Source: an uncultured Oscillospiraceae bacterium
GTDB taxonomy: Bacteria > Bacillota > Clostridia > Oscillospirales > Oscillospiraceae
DNA length: 64,000 nt
Assembly: GCA_910588045.1 (NCBI GenBank)
Contig: CAJUPS010000007.1
Location: forward strand, 20,216-84,215
Reading direction: 5' to 3'
The notes under the pieces were generated by a model, which was not told the origin of the DNA, did no database searches, and was given only the letters and a program-made list of their open reading frames with translations. Shown here one piece after another: positions 16,764 to 25,377 of this stretch (positions are counted from its first letter, which is position 1; the number at the start of each line of letters is the position of its first letter). Made by a program: the position numbers and the translations under genes.

Positions 16764-17369
16764 TTACTTGGAGTACAGCTCGACGATGAGATGCTCCTCG
16801 ATGGGCATGTCGTTGATGTCCTCACGGACGGGCAGACGGGTCACGGTGCCCTTCAGGGCGTTCTTGTCCCGCTCCAGCCACTGGGGCACCAGGACAACGG
16901 GGGCGTCCTCGCCCACCAGGCGCTTAAAGATGGGGGACTGGCGGCTGGTATCCCGCACCTCCACCACGTCGCCGGGCTTGAGCAGATAGGAGGGGATGTT
17001 GACCTTCTTGCCGTTGACGGTGAAATGGGCGTGGCTCACCAGCTGCCGGGCCTGCCGGCGGGTGGAGGCGAAGCCCAGGCGGTACGCCACGTTGTCCAGG
17101 CGGCGCTCGATGAGGACCAGAAGCTCCTCGCCGGTCTTGCCCTGGCTGCGGGCGGCCTTCTCGTAGTACATCCGGAACTGCTTCTCCATGATGCCATAGA
17201 CGAACTTGACCTTCTGCTTCTCCTGGAGCTGGAGGGCGTACTCGCTCTTCTTCTTGCGCATCTGGCCGCCGGGATTGCGCTTGGTGTCCTTCTTGGCGTA
17301 ACCCATCGCGGCGGGGGAGATGCCCAGAGCCTTGCAGCGCTTGGCTACAGGCTGCATATTCTTAGCCAT
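16764..17369 (-). CDS. rpsD: 30S ribosomal protein S4
   Basis: 201 residues. The N-terminal domain lacks the usual zinc cysteines (C- form: KNMQPVAKRCKALGI). The S4 RNA-binding domain (about 90-155) carries RRLDNVAYRLGFASTRRQAR. S4 nucleates small-subunit assembly and in many bacteria autoregulates its operon. It is encoded between rpsK and rpoA. Confidence 0.97.
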   Translation of the reverse strand: MAKNMQPVAKRCKALGISPAAMGYAKKDTKRNPGGQMRKKKSEYALQLQEKQKVKFVYGIMEKQFRMYYEKAARSQGKTGEELLVLIERRLDNVAYRLGFASTRRQARQLVSHAHFTVNGKKVNIPSYLLKPGDVVEVRDTSRQSPIFKRLVGEDAPVVLVPQWLERDKNALKGTVTRLPVREDINDMPIEEHLIVELYSK

Positions 17370-17395
17370 AATGAAATATTCCTCCTTCTTCCGAA

Positions 17396-17797
17396 TTAGA
17401 CGCGGCGGCGCTTGGGGGGGCGGCAGCCGTTGTGGGGGATGGGGGTGACGTCCTTGATCATGGTCACCTCCAGGCCCACGGCCTGGAGCGCACGGATGGC
17501 GGCCTCGCGGCCCTGGCCGGGCCCCTTGACGAAGACCTCCACGGTCTTCAGGCCGTGCTCCATCGCGGCGCGGGCGGCCACCTCGGCGGCGGTCTGTGCG
17601 GCGAAGGGCGTGGACTTCTTGCTGCCACGGAAACCCTGTCCACCGGAGGAGGCCCAGGAGATGGCGTTGCCCTGGGTGTCGGTGACGGTCACCATGGTGT
17701 TGTTGAAGGAAGAACGGATATGGACCTGGCCCTTTTCGATGTTCTTCTTTTCGCGGCGGCGGCGGATCACCCGCTTGCCAGTTTTCGGTGCAGCCAT
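17396..17797 (-). CDS. rpsK: 30S ribosomal protein S11
   Basis: 133 residues with the conserved IRSSFNNTMVTVTDTQGN core and the basic C-terminus DVTPIPHNGCRPPKRRRV. It forms part of the platform near the mRNA exit. It follows rpsM by 15 bp. Confidence 0.97.
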   Translation of the reverse strand: MAAPKTGKRVIRRRREKKNIEKGQVHIRSSFNNTMVTVTDTQGNAISWASSGGQGFRGSKKSTPFAAQTAAEVAARAAMEHGLKTVEVFVKGPGQGREAAIRALQAVGLEVTMIKDVTPIPHNGCRPPKRRRV

Positions 17798-17812
17798 TAC
17801 TATTCTCCCTCC

Positions 17813-18181
17813 TTACTTCTTCTTGTTGGCGATGGTCTTCTTCGGTCCCTTGCGGGTGCGGGCATTGGTCTTGCTGCGCTGGCCCCGCACGGGCAGGCCG
17901 CGGCGGTGGCGGATCCCCCGGTAGCAGCCGATCTCGGTCAGGCGCTTGATGTCCAGGGCCACACTCCGGCGCAGGTCGCCCTCCACGGTGTAGCCGTGGT
18001 CGATGGCCTCACGGAGCTTGTTCTCCTCCGCCTCGGTCAGATCCTTCACACGGGTGTCGGGGTTGACCCCGGTCTTCTCCAAGATGTCCTTGGCGCTCTT
18101 TCTGCCAATGCCGTAGATATACGTGAGGCCGATCTCGATCCGTTTATCCTTGGGCAGGTCAATACCGGCAATTCTTGCCAT
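17813..18181 (-). CDS. rpsM: 30S ribosomal protein S13
   Basis: 122 residues: MARIAGIDLP start, YGIGRKSAKDIL helix-hairpin-helix, and the Lys/Arg-rich C-terminal tail (RGQRSKTNARTRKGPKKT) that contacts tRNA and the large subunit. Normal length. Confidence 0.97.
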   Translation of the reverse strand: MARIAGIDLPKDKRIEIGLTYIYGIGRKSAKDILEKTGVNPDTRVKDLTEAEENKLREAIDHGYTVEGDLRRSVALDIKRLTEIGCYRGIRHRRGLPVRGQRSKTNARTRKGPKKTIANKKK

Positions 18182-18204
18182 TAACTTTGCACCTCCAAAT
18201 TCAC

Positions 18205-18318
18205 TTAGCCCTGTCTCTGCTTATGCTTGGGGTTCTCGCAGATCACCATCAGGCGGCCCTTGCGGCGAATGATCTTGCATTTTTCGCACATGGGCTTCAC
18301 GGACGGTCTAACTTTCAT
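18205..18318 (-). CDS. rpmJ: 50S ribosomal protein L36
   Basis: 37 residues beginning MKVRPSVKPMCEKCKIIRRKG. It keeps CxxC, Cys27 and the following His, so this is the zinc-binding (C+) form. The start at 18318 is set by homology; upstream codons to 18402 run into infA. It lies between infA and rpsM as in other Firmicutes. Confidence 0.97.
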   Translation of the reverse strand: MKVRPSVKPMCEKCKIIRRKGRLMVICENPKHKQRQG

Positions 18319-18331
18319 GTTGCTGTTCCTC

Positions 18332-18550
18332 CTACTTCGTACGCCAGGTAATCCGGCCACGGGTGAGGTCGTATGGAGACATCTCCACCGTGACTTTGTC
18401 ACCAGGCAAGATTCTAATGAAGTTCATCCTGAGTTTTCCGGAAATGTGGGCCAGAATGGTGTGGCCGTTTCCTATGTCTACCTGGAATTTCGTGTTGGGG
18501 AGCGCCTCTACGACAACGCCCTCAACCTCGATCATATCGGATTTTGCCAA
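18332..18550 (-). CDS. infA: Translation initiation factor IF-1
   Basis: 72 residues, one OB fold, beginning MAKSDMIEVEGVVVEALPN and ending DLTRGRITWRTK, with the GHTILAHISGKLRMN RNA-binding strand. IF-1 occupies the A site during initiation. Exact family length. Confidence 0.98.
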   Translation of the reverse strand: MAKSDMIEVEGVVVEALPNTKFQVDIGNGHTILAHISGKLRMNFIRILPGDKVTVEMSPYDLTRGRITWRTK

Positions 18551-18554
18551 GTGC

Positions 18555-18839
18555 TCATCCCTCCTGGTCTGGATTACCCTCCCCGCCCAGCTGGGCGAGG
18601 GTCTTGCGGAGCTCGCTGTTGGTCAACCGATCCCCGCCTCGGATCTTTTCACTCGTCCGGCAGTCAACGCGGGCCTGGAAAACAACGTGCTTGCGCTTTT
18701 TCCGCTTGGGCCGCTCCAGACGCCGGGTCTTGCCGTCCGCCAGCAGGAGGAAATCCCCCTCCACGTCCATGACGAAGAAGAGTCTCCCCTTGTCCCTGCC
18801 AGCGGTGGCCTTTACAATGTCTGATCGCGCAATGTCCAT
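18555..18839 (-). CDS. KOW-domain RNA-binding protein (L14e/L6e/L27e-like)
   Basis: 94 residues with a KOW-type SH3 fold at the start (DIVKATAGRDKGRLFFVMD) and a basic middle (RRLERPKRKKRKHVV). Related small proteins sit between map and infA in many Clostridia, but their function is not established. It may aid ribosome assembly (inference). ATG 18839 has GGAG at 9-nt spacing; a TTG six bases earlier would be too close. The gene starts 7 bp after the map stop. Confidence 0.85.
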   Translation of the reverse strand: MDIARSDIVKATAGRDKGRLFFVMDVEGDFLLLADGKTRRLERPKRKKRKHVVFQARVDCRTSEKIRGGDRLTNSELRKTLAQLGGEGNPDQEG

Positions 18840-18845
18840 AGCCAA

Positions 18846-19610
18846 TTACTCCGCCTTTGCCTCCGGGTCCGTGAGAAGCTCCGGTTCCCCGTCGGTGATG
18901 AGAATGGTATTCTCATAGTGGGCGGACAGCCTCCCATCGGCGGTCTTCACCGTCCAGCCGTCCGGCATCACCACAACGCCGGGCCTGCCCGCGTTGACCA
19001 TGGGCTCCACGGCGATGGTCATCCCCCGCAGAAGACGGGGACGGCCTGCCTTGGGTTCCACATAGTTGGGGACCTCCGGCGCCTCGTGCATCTTCGTTCC
19101 GATGCCGTGGCCCACGTACTCGCGCACCACGGAGAAGCCATTCGCCTCCACGTAGCGCTGGATGGCGCCGGACAGGTCCGGCAGGCGGTAGCCCTCGCGG
19201 GCGTACTTGAGCCCCTCGAAGAAGCTCTGGCGGGTCACATCGATGAGCCGCTGCGCCTCCTGGTCGATCCTGCCGCAGGGATACGTCCCCGCACAGTCGC
19301 CGTGGTAACCATCCTTGAAGGCGCCCACATCCACGGAGACGATGTCGCCCTCCCTCAGCACCCGTTTACCCGGGATGCCGTGGATGACCTCGTCGTTCAC
19401 CGAGATGCACACGCTGGCCGGAAAGCCGTTGTAGCCCAGGAAGGAGGGCTCGGCGCCCTTGGACCGAATGAACCGGTATACCGCTCTGTCAATTTCTCGG
19501 GTTGTTACGCCAGGGGCTACCATAGCTCCCGCCAAGGCGCGAGCCGCCGCGGTAATTTTTCCCGCCTGGCGCATCAGTTGGATCTCATGGCTCGACTTCA
19601 GAGTAATCAT
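18846..19610 (-). CDS. map: Methionine aminopeptidase, type I
   Basis: 254 residues. It removes N-terminal Met from nascent proteins using two metal ions. The ligands are visible in VSVDVGAFKDGYHGDCAGTY (two Asp), GHGIGTKMHE (His), EPMVN (Glu) and ENTILIT (Glu). Its ATG overlaps the adk stop (ATGA), so translation is coupled. Confidence 0.96.
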   Translation of the reverse strand: MITLKSSHEIQLMRQAGKITAAARALAGAMVAPGVTTREIDRAVYRFIRSKGAEPSFLGYNGFPASVCISVNDEVIHGIPGKRVLREGDIVSVDVGAFKDGYHGDCAGTYPCGRIDQEAQRLIDVTRQSFFEGLKYAREGYRLPDLSGAIQRYVEANGFSVVREYVGHGIGTKMHEAPEVPNYVEPKAGRPRLLRGMTIAVEPMVNAGRPGVVVMPDGWTVKTADGRLSAHYENTILITDGEPELLTDPEAKAE

Positions 19611-20245
19611 TTTTCCATCCCCAAAGCGGCCAGGATCGCCCGGGTGGTCCCCTCCTTGGTGGGAGCGGACTGCACGGGCCGGAGCAGGCCCCGGCGGGCG
19701 TAGAAGTCCACCAGGGGTTCCGTCTCCGTATGATAGACCTTGAGGCGCTCACGGACCGTCTCAGGGTTATCATCCTTACGCTGGATCAGTTTGCCGCCGC
19801 AGTTGTCGCAGACGCCCTCCCGCCGGGGCGGGATGAACTCCACGTTGTAGCTGGCGCCGCAGGCGCCGCAGACCCGACGGCCCGTCATCCGGCGGAGGAT
19901 CTCCTCCTCGCTGATCTCAATCGAAACCACCGCGTCAAACTGAATCCCCGCCTTCTCCAGGGCCTCGGCCTGCGCAATGGTGCGGGGCACGCCGTCCAGG
20001 ATATACCCGTTCTGACAGTCGTCCTGGGCCAGGCGCTCATCGACGATGCCGATGATGACCTCGTCGGGCACCAGAACTCCGGCGTCAATATAGCTCTTGG
20101 CCTTCAGACCGGTCGGCGTGCCGTCCTTGATTGCGGCGCGGAGGATGTTCCCGGTGGAGATGGTAGGAATCCCCAGCTGCTTGCAGAGGATTTCCGCCTG
20201 CGTGCCTTTACCGGCGCCGGGGGCGCCCAATAAAATCAGCTTCAT
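19607..20245 (-). CDS. adk: Adenylate kinase
   Basis: 212 residues. P-loop GAPGAGKGTQ, NMP-binding segment and a long LID domain with four cysteines (CGACG and CDNCGG), the zinc-stabilised LID of Gram-positive adenylate kinases. It interconverts ATP + AMP and 2 ADP. It lies between secY and map, as in Bacillus. Confidence 0.97.
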   Translation of the reverse strand: MKLILLGAPGAGKGTQAEILCKQLGIPTISTGNILRAAIKDGTPTGLKAKSYIDAGVLVPDEVIIGIVDERLAQDDCQNGYILDGVPRTIAQAEALEKAGIQFDAVVSIEISEEEILRRMTGRRVCGACGASYNVEFIPPRREGVCDNCGGKLIQRKDDNPETVRERLKVYHTETEPLVDFYARRGLLRPVQSAPTKEGTTRAILAALGMEK

Positions 20246-20255
20246 CTCTCTCTCC

Positions 20256-21566
20256 TCAATCCAGGAAGCCCTTATACTGCCGCATGAGCATCTGGTTCTC
20301 CAGGGCCTGCACCGTCTCCAGAGCCACGCCCACGACGATGATGACGGAGGTTCCGCCGATGCCCAGGGTGGTCACCGACTTGGAGGTTACCGCGGCGATC
20401 TTGTCAGCCAGCAGAGGCAGGATGGCAACGATGCCCAGGTACAGCGCGCCGAAGAGGGTGATCTTGTTGAGCACGCGGGAAATAAAGTCGCTGGTGGGCT
20501 TGCCCGGACGGAAGCCGGGGATAAAGCCGCCGTTGCGCTTGAGGTTGTTGGAGATCTCCACGGGGTTGAACTGAATGCTGGCGTAGAAATAGCTGAATCC
20601 GATAATCAGGATGAAATAGATGATCAGGTACAGCACGCTCTTACTGTCAATGGCGTTGAGCACCGCGTAGCCGAAGGTCCCCTCGGCGGGAGCGGGCAGG
20701 AACGCACCGATGGTTGCAGGGATCGTGGCGATGGACTGGGCGAAGATGATAGGCAGAACGCCGGACATATTCACCTTCATGGGCAGGCTGCTGGACTGAC
20801 CGCCGTACATCTTCCGGCCAACCTGGCGCTTGGCGTACTGCACGGGAATACGGCGCTCGGCGTCGTTGACGAAGACGATCAGGACGATCAGGGCCAGAAT
20901 GCCCACCACCACCAGGAGGATCAGCCACCAGGGCATTGTACCGGCCACCAGGCCGCTGTACATGCTGGAGACCATGGAGGGCACGCGGGAGATAATGCCC
21001 GCAAACAGGATCATGGAGATACCGTTGCCCACGCCGAACTCGTTGCACTGCTCGCCCAGCCACATCAGGAAGCTGGAACCGGCCACCCAGGAGACCATGA
21101 TGACCAGGGCAACCCAGACGTTGTCGCTCTGGAGCATACTCACGCCGTTGAAGCCCCGCTTGAGGATGAAGTAGTAGCCCAGAGCCTGGAGCACCGCGAT
21201 GGCCACCGTGGCATAGCGGGTGATGGACTGGATCTTCTTCTTCCCCTCCTCGCCGCCTTCCCGCTGGAGACGCTCCAGGGCGGGAATGGCCACGGTCAGC
21301 AGCTGGATGATGATGGAGCTGTTGATATAGGGCTGAATGCCCAGGGCGAAAACAGTGGCCTGGGCGAAAGCGCCGCCGCTCATCACGTTATACAGCCCCA
21401 GGATGGTGGTGCTCATGCCGTCCAGATAGCTGCGCAGCAGCTCGGTGTCCACATAGGGCACGGGGATGGCGCTGCCGATGCGGTAGATGACAAGAATCAG
21501 TAAGGTGAACAGGATCTTTTTCCGCAGCTCGGGGATACCCCACGCTTTGCGAATGGTTTGGATCAT
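20256..21566 (-). CDS. secY: Protein translocase subunit SecY
   Basis: 436 residues, ten transmembrane helices, beginning MIQTIRKAWGIPELRKKILFT. It forms the SecYEG channel. The cytoplasmic loops with basic residues (QREGGEEGKKK; RRIPVQYAKRQVGRK) bind SecA or the ribosome. Located 1 bp from rplO and 10 bp before adk. Confidence 0.97.
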   Translation of the reverse strand: MIQTIRKAWGIPELRKKILFTLLILVIYRIGSAIPVPYVDTELLRSYLDGMSTTILGLYNVMSGGAFAQATVFALGIQPYINSSIIIQLLTVAIPALERLQREGGEEGKKKIQSITRYATVAIAVLQALGYYFILKRGFNGVSMLQSDNVWVALVIMVSWVAGSSFLMWLGEQCNEFGVGNGISMILFAGIISRVPSMVSSMYSGLVAGTMPWWLILLVVVGILALIVLIVFVNDAERRIPVQYAKRQVGRKMYGGQSSSLPMKVNMSGVLPIIFAQSIATIPATIGAFLPAPAEGTFGYAVLNAIDSKSVLYLIIYFILIIGFSYFYASIQFNPVEISNNLKRNGGFIPGFRPGKPTSDFISRVLNKITLFGALYLGIVAILPLLADKIAAVTSKSVTTLGIGGTSVIIVVGVALETVQALENQMLMRQYKGFLD

Positions 21567-21567
21567 G

Positions 21568-22008
21568 TTACTTCACCTCCGCCTTCCCGCCAGCCGCCTC
21601 AATAGCCTCCTGAGCGGACTTGGAGAATGCGGAAGCTTCCACTGTCAATTTCTTTGTAATCTTTCCGTTGCCCAGTACCTTGTACCCGTAGGTGCACTTG
21701 CTGAGAATCCCCTTCTCCAGCAGGGCCTCCGCGGTGACGGTGTCTCCGTCGTTGAAGGCGTTCAGGGCGCTGAGGTTGATGATCTCCAGAGGCTTGGCGA
21801 AGATGTTGTTGAAGCCGCGCTTGGGGACACGGCGGGCCAGAGGCATCTGGCCGCCTTCAAATCCCACGCGGACGCCGCCGCCGCTGCGGGCCTTCTGGCC
21901 CTTGTGACCGCGGCCTGCGGTCTTGCCGTTGCCCGTACCGGCGCCACGGCCCTTGCGCTTCCCAACATGGGTGGAGCCGGCGGCGGGAGACAATTCATGC
22001 AGATTCAT
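21568..22008 (-). CDS. rplO: 50S ribosomal protein L15
   Basis: 146 residues: MNLHELSPAAGSTHVGKRKGRG start, glycine/lysine-rich N-terminal extension (GNGKTAGRGHKGQKARSGGG) that threads into 23S rRNA, and a globular C-terminal half. Normal length. Confidence 0.97.
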   Translation of the reverse strand: MNLHELSPAAGSTHVGKRKGRGAGTGNGKTAGRGHKGQKARSGGGVRVGFEGGQMPLARRVPKRGFNNIFAKPLEIINLSALNAFNDGDTVTAEALLEKGILSKCTYGYKVLGNGKITKKLTVEASAFSKSAQEAIEAAGGKAEVK

Positions 22009-22023
22009 TGATCCGGTACCTCC

Positions 22024-22206
22024 TTACTTCGTCTCTTGGACGCTCAGCAGATAGCCGATCTTGGCGATCTTGCCCCGCGTCTGTGCATTGTCGGGCTGCA
22101 CGGTGGAATCACCGATCTTCCGCAGCCCCAGGGAGTTGGCAGTGGCGATGTGCTTATCCAATCTGCCGTTGAGGCTCTTGACGAGCTTGATGTTCAGATT
22201 TGCCAT
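22024..22206 (-). CDS. rpmD: 50S ribosomal protein L30
   Basis: 60 residues (MANLNIKLVKSLNGR... with LGLRKIGDSTVQ). Small alpha/beta ferredoxin-like fold. The start at 22206 is fixed by homology; a longer open frame upstream belongs to the rpsE region. Confidence 0.96.
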   Translation of the reverse strand: MANLNIKLVKSLNGRLDKHIATANSLGLRKIGDSTVQPDNAQTRGKIAKIGYLLSVQETK

Positions 22207-22220
22207 GTCGCTACCCCTCC

Positions 22221-22721
22221 TTAACCAACGATCTCTTCCACGCTCTTGCCCCGGATGCGGGCCACATCGGCGGGACCACGCAGGCTCTTGAGGCCCTCGA
22301 AGGTCGCGGCGACCACGTTCTGGGGATTGTTGGAGCGCAGGCACTTTGCACGGATGTCCTTGATCCCGGCCGCCTCCATGACGGCACGGACGGGACCTCC
22401 GGCGATGATACCAGTACCTTCGGCGGCGGGCTTGAGCATCACGCGGCCCGCGCCGAACTCGCCGATCACCTCGTGGGGAATGGTGGTGCCGGAGGTGGTG
22501 ATGTTCACCATGTTCTTCTTGGCGTCCTCCAGACCCTTGCGGATGGCCTCGGGGACCTCGGCGGCCTTCCCCAGGCCGAAGCCCACCTTGCCCTTGCCGT
22601 CGCCGACAACCATGAGGGCGGAGAACTTCATGACGCGGCCGCCCTTGACGGTCTTGCTGACCCGGTTGAGATGGACGACCTTCTCGATATACTCGCTCTG
22701 GGGCTTTTCAAATCTAGGCAT
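22221..22721 (-). CDS. rpsE: 30S ribosomal protein S5
   Basis: 166 residues with the double-stranded RNA-binding fold (EKVVHLNRVSKTVKGGRVMKF) and the GTGIIAGGPVRAVMEAAGI segment near the decoding centre, where spectinomycin-resistance changes occur in other bacteria. Normal length. Confidence 0.97.
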   Translation of the reverse strand: MPRFEKPQSEYIEKVVHLNRVSKTVKGGRVMKFSALMVVGDGKGKVGFGLGKAAEVPEAIRKGLEDAKKNMVNITTSGTTIPHEVIGEFGAGRVMLKPAAEGTGIIAGGPVRAVMEAAGIKDIRAKCLRSNNPQNVVAATFEGLKSLRGPADVARIRGKSVEEIVG

Positions 22722-22736
22722 TTTCTCTCTCCTCCC

Positions 22737-23087
22737 TTAGAATTTCAGGCCGCCCTCACGGGCGCCCTCGGCCAGCTCGGCCACGCGGCCGTGATACAGG
22801 TAGCCGCCGCGGTCGAAAACGACCTCTTCAATGCCCTTGGCCAGGGCCGCCTTGGCGACGGCCTTGCCCACCTCGCGGGCAGCTTCCTTGTTGCTGCCGC
22901 TCGCCAGCTTCAGGGAGGACGCGGAGCAGAGCGTCACGCCGGCGACATCGTCGATCACCTGGGCGTAGATGTTCTTCTCGCTGCGGAACACGTTCAGACG
23001 GGGGCGCTGGGCGGTGCCGGAAACCTTGGCGCGCACACGCTTATGCCTCTTGAGCCGCTGAGCGTTGGTATTGGGTCTTTTAATCAT
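22737..23087 (-). CDS. rplR: 50S ribosomal protein L18
   Basis: 116 residues, basic N-terminus (KRPNTNAQRLKRHKRVRAKV), RPRLNVFRSEKNIYAQVIDD core and the C-terminal FDRGGYLYHGRVAELAEGAREGG. It binds 5S rRNA with L5. Normal length. Confidence 0.96.
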   Translation of the reverse strand: MIKRPNTNAQRLKRHKRVRAKVSGTAQRPRLNVFRSEKNIYAQVIDDVAGVTLCSASSLKLASGSNKEAAREVGKAVAKAALAKGIEEVVFDRGGYLYHGRVAELAEGAREGGLKF

Positions 23088-23103
23088 TTTTCAGCTCGCC
23101 TCC

Positions 23104-23649
23104 TTACTTCTTCGCGCCGGTCTTACCGACCTTGCGGCGGATGACCTCGTCCACGTACTTGATGCCCTTGCCCTTATACGGCTCGGGGGGACGCTTCTCG
23201 CGGACCTCGGCGGCAAACTGCCCAACCTGCTGCTTGCTGCAGCCGCTGATGACGATCTTGTTGGGCGCGGGAACCTCGATGGTGATGCCGTCCACCTCGG
23301 GAACGGTCACAGGATGGGAGAAGCCCAGGTTCATCACCAGGTTCTTGCCCTCTTTGCTGGCGCGGTAGCCCACGCCGTTGATCTCCAGCTCCTTCTTGTA
23401 GGTCTCGTGCACGCCCACGATCATGTTGTGCAGCAGGGTGCGGGTAAGGCCGTGGAGAGAGCGGTGCGCCTTGTCATCGCTGGGACGCTTGACATGGATG
23501 GTCGCGCCCTCCTGCTCGATGACCATATCGGGGTGGAGCTTCTGGGTCAGGGTGCCCTTGGGGCCCTTGACGGTAACCAGGTTGCCCTCCGCGACGTTGA
23601 CCTCAACGCCAGCGGGGATGGTAATGGGCATTCTGCCAATTCTACTCAT
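23104..23649 (-). CDS. rplF: 50S ribosomal protein L6
   Basis: 181 residues, two tandem L6 folds, beginning MSRIGRMPITIPAGVEV and ending with the PEPYKGKGIKYVDEVIRRK signature. Located near the factor-binding site. Confidence 0.97.
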   Translation of the reverse strand: MSRIGRMPITIPAGVEVNVAEGNLVTVKGPKGTLTQKLHPDMVIEQEGATIHVKRPSDDKAHRSLHGLTRTLLHNMIVGVHETYKKELEINGVGYRASKEGKNLVMNLGFSHPVTVPEVDGITIEVPAPNKIVISGCSKQQVGQFAAEVREKRPPEPYKGKGIKYVDEVIRRKVGKTGAKK

Positions 23650-23663
23650 GTCAAATACCCTCC

Positions 23664-24062
23664 TTACCAGATGAACGCCAGGACTTCGCCGCCGACGTGG
23701 GCCGCACGAGCAGCCTTGTCGGTCATGACGCCCTTGGACGTAGAGATGATGGCGATACCCAGGCCCCGCAGAACCCGGGGCAGTTCGTCCGCACCGGCGT
23801 AGACACGCAGGCCGGGCTTGCTGACGCGGCGCAGGCCGGAGATGACCTTCTCCTTACCGGCGTTGTACTTCAGGGTGATGCGGATGACGCCCTGGGTGCC
23901 GTCGTCAATGAGCTGGAAGCTCTTGATATAGCCCTCGTCCAACAGAATCTGAGCGATGCTCTTCTTCATGTTGGAGGCGGGAACGTCAACGGTGGCGTGC
24001 TTGGCGCTGTTGGCGTTGCGGATGCGGGTGAGCATATCCGCAATGGGGTCTGTGATGTGCAT
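23664..24062 (-). CDS. rpsH: 30S ribosomal protein S8
   Basis: 132 residues, beginning MHITDPIADMLTRIRNAN and ending with GGEVLAFIW. It binds helix 21 of 16S rRNA and represses the spc operon in E. coli. Here its start is separated from rpsZ by 225 bp that contain an inserted inverted-repeat element. Confidence 0.97.
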   Translation of the reverse strand: MHITDPIADMLTRIRNANSAKHATVDVPASNMKKSIAQILLDEGYIKSFQLIDDGTQGVIRITLKYNAGKEKVISGLRRVSKPGLRVYAGADELPRVLRGLGIAIISTSKGVMTDKAARAAHVGGEVLAFIW

Positions 24063-24196
24063 GGAATGTTTTCCTCCTCATTTGAAGTTACAGCAAATGC
24101 TGTTCAGGTGTTGAGGTATCACCGTGAATTGGGTAATTCCCGCTGACCTTTCAACATCCTTTTCACATATTGATTGGCGGTCTCCCGCCTGATCCC

Positions 24197-24272
24197 GTAG
24201 GGGCGCACATGGTGCGCCCGTTCTTTCGGGACATCTCCGCGCGTCGTGCGGGCGCACAATGTGCGCCCCTAC
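24197..24272. mobile_element. MITE-like inverted-repeat element inside the ribosomal operon
   Basis: 24-bp inverted repeats (24197-24220 and 24249-24272, 23/24 matching) begin GTAGGGGCGCACA and enclose 28 bp. Each arm is itself a near palindrome (GGGCGCACATGGTGCGCCC). GTAGGGGCG-ended palindromes are a recurrent miniature-repeat type in bacterial genomes. It lies in the rpsZ-rpsH spacer, in the direction of transcription, and is too short to code. Confidence 0.7.
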
Positions 24273-24287
24273 ACGGAAAAACGCGGT

Positions 24288-24473
24288 TTACCAGGACGCC
24301 TTCCGCACGCCGGGGATCTCGCCCTTGTAGGCCAGCTCCCTGAAGCAGATACGGCACACGCCGTAATTGCGGAGATACGCATGGGGACGGCCGCAGATCT
24401 TGCAGCGGTTGTACTTCCGGCTGGAGAACTTGGGCTCGGCCTGCTGCTTAAGAATCATAGACTTTTTTGCCAT
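24288..24473 (-). CDS. rpsZ: 30S ribosomal protein S14, zinc type
   Basis: 61 residues. The short, zinc-binding form with CKICG and CRICF motifs, start MAKKSMILKQQAEPKFSSRK. Essential for small-subunit head assembly. It follows rplE by 16 bp; a 225-bp spacer with an inserted repeat follows. Confidence 0.97.
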   Translation of the reverse strand: MAKKSMILKQQAEPKFSSRKYNRCKICGRPHAYLRNYGVCRICFRELAYKGEIPGVRKASW

Positions 24474-24489
24474 TTTTTAACCCTCCCTA

Positions 24490-25029
24490 TCAGCGCTCGA
24501 AGGGAGCGCCAACCAGCTCCAGCAGAGCCTTGGCTTCCTCATCGGTCTCGGCGGTGGTGCAGATGATGATGTCCATGCCGCGGATCTTGTCGATCTTGTC
24601 GTACTCGATCTCGGGGAAGATCAGCTGCTCCTTGATGCCCAGGGCGTAGTTGCCGCGGCCGTCAAAGGAGTTGGGGTTGATGCCGTGGAAGTCGCGCACG
24701 CGGGGCAGGGCCACGTTGAAGAGGCGGTCCAGGAACTCCCACATCTTGTCGCTGCGCAGGGTGACCTTCGCGCCCACGGGCATGCCCTCGCGGACCTTGA
24801 AGTTGGCCACGCTCTTCTTGGCGATGGTGATGATGGCCTTCTGGCCAGTGATGGCGGTCAGATCCCGCACCACGGCCTCCAGGACCTTGGCGTTGTCCCG
24901 GGCCTCGCCGCAGCCCACGTTTACGACCACCTTGTCGATCTTGGGGATCTGCATGACGCTCTTGTACTCGAACTTCTTCATCAGAGCAGGAGCGGCCTCT
25001 TCGGTATATTTCGTCTTGAGATTCGGCAT
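24490..25029 (-). CDS. rplE: 50S ribosomal protein L5
   Basis: 179 residues: MPNLKTKYTEE start, VVVNVGCGEARDNAK and the DFHGINPNSFDGRGNYALGI block. It binds 5S rRNA and contacts the P-site tRNA. Normal length. Confidence 0.97.
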   Translation of the reverse strand: MPNLKTKYTEEAAPALMKKFEYKSVMQIPKIDKVVVNVGCGEARDNAKVLEAVVRDLTAITGQKAIITIAKKSVANFKVREGMPVGAKVTLRSDKMWEFLDRLFNVALPRVRDFHGINPNSFDGRGNYALGIKEQLIFPEIEYDKIDKIRGMDIIICTTAETDEEAKALLELVGAPFER

Positions 25030-25049
25030 TGTTTCTTCCTACTCCTTTC

Positions 25050-25361
25050 TTAGAGTCCGGCGCCGCAGTGCTTGCACACGCGGCTCTTCTTGCCGTCCTC
25101 GATCTTGTGGGCCACGCGGGTGGGCTTGCCGCACTTGGGGCAGACCACCTGCACCTTGCTGGCGTACAGCGCGGCCTCGCGGCGGACGATGCCGCCCTCC
25201 TCGCCCTGACGGCGGGGCTTGGTGTGGCAGGTGACCATGTTCACGCCCTCTACCACCACCTTGGCCTCGCTGGGGATGGTGCCCTGCACCTTGCCCTGCT
25301 TGCCCTTGTCCTTACCGGACAGGACGACTACGGTGTCGCCCTTCTTTACATTCATAGCCAT
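25050..25361 (-). CDS. rplX: 50S ribosomal protein L24
   Basis: 103 residues. The KOW motif (GDTVVVLSGKDKGKQGKV) is followed by EAKVVVEGVNMVTCHTKP and a C-terminal zinc-ribbon-like CPKCG...CKHCG. It initiates large-subunit assembly. ATG 25361 has AAGGAGGAGCGG upstream; an internal Met two codons later is less well placed. Confidence 0.96.
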   Translation of the reverse strand: MAMNVKKGDTVVVLSGKDKGKQGKVQGTIPSEAKVVVEGVNMVTCHTKPRRQGEEGGIVRREAALYASKVQVVCPKCGKPTRVAHKIEDGKKSRVCKHCGAGL

Positions 25362-25377
25362 TTTTCTCCGCTCCTCC

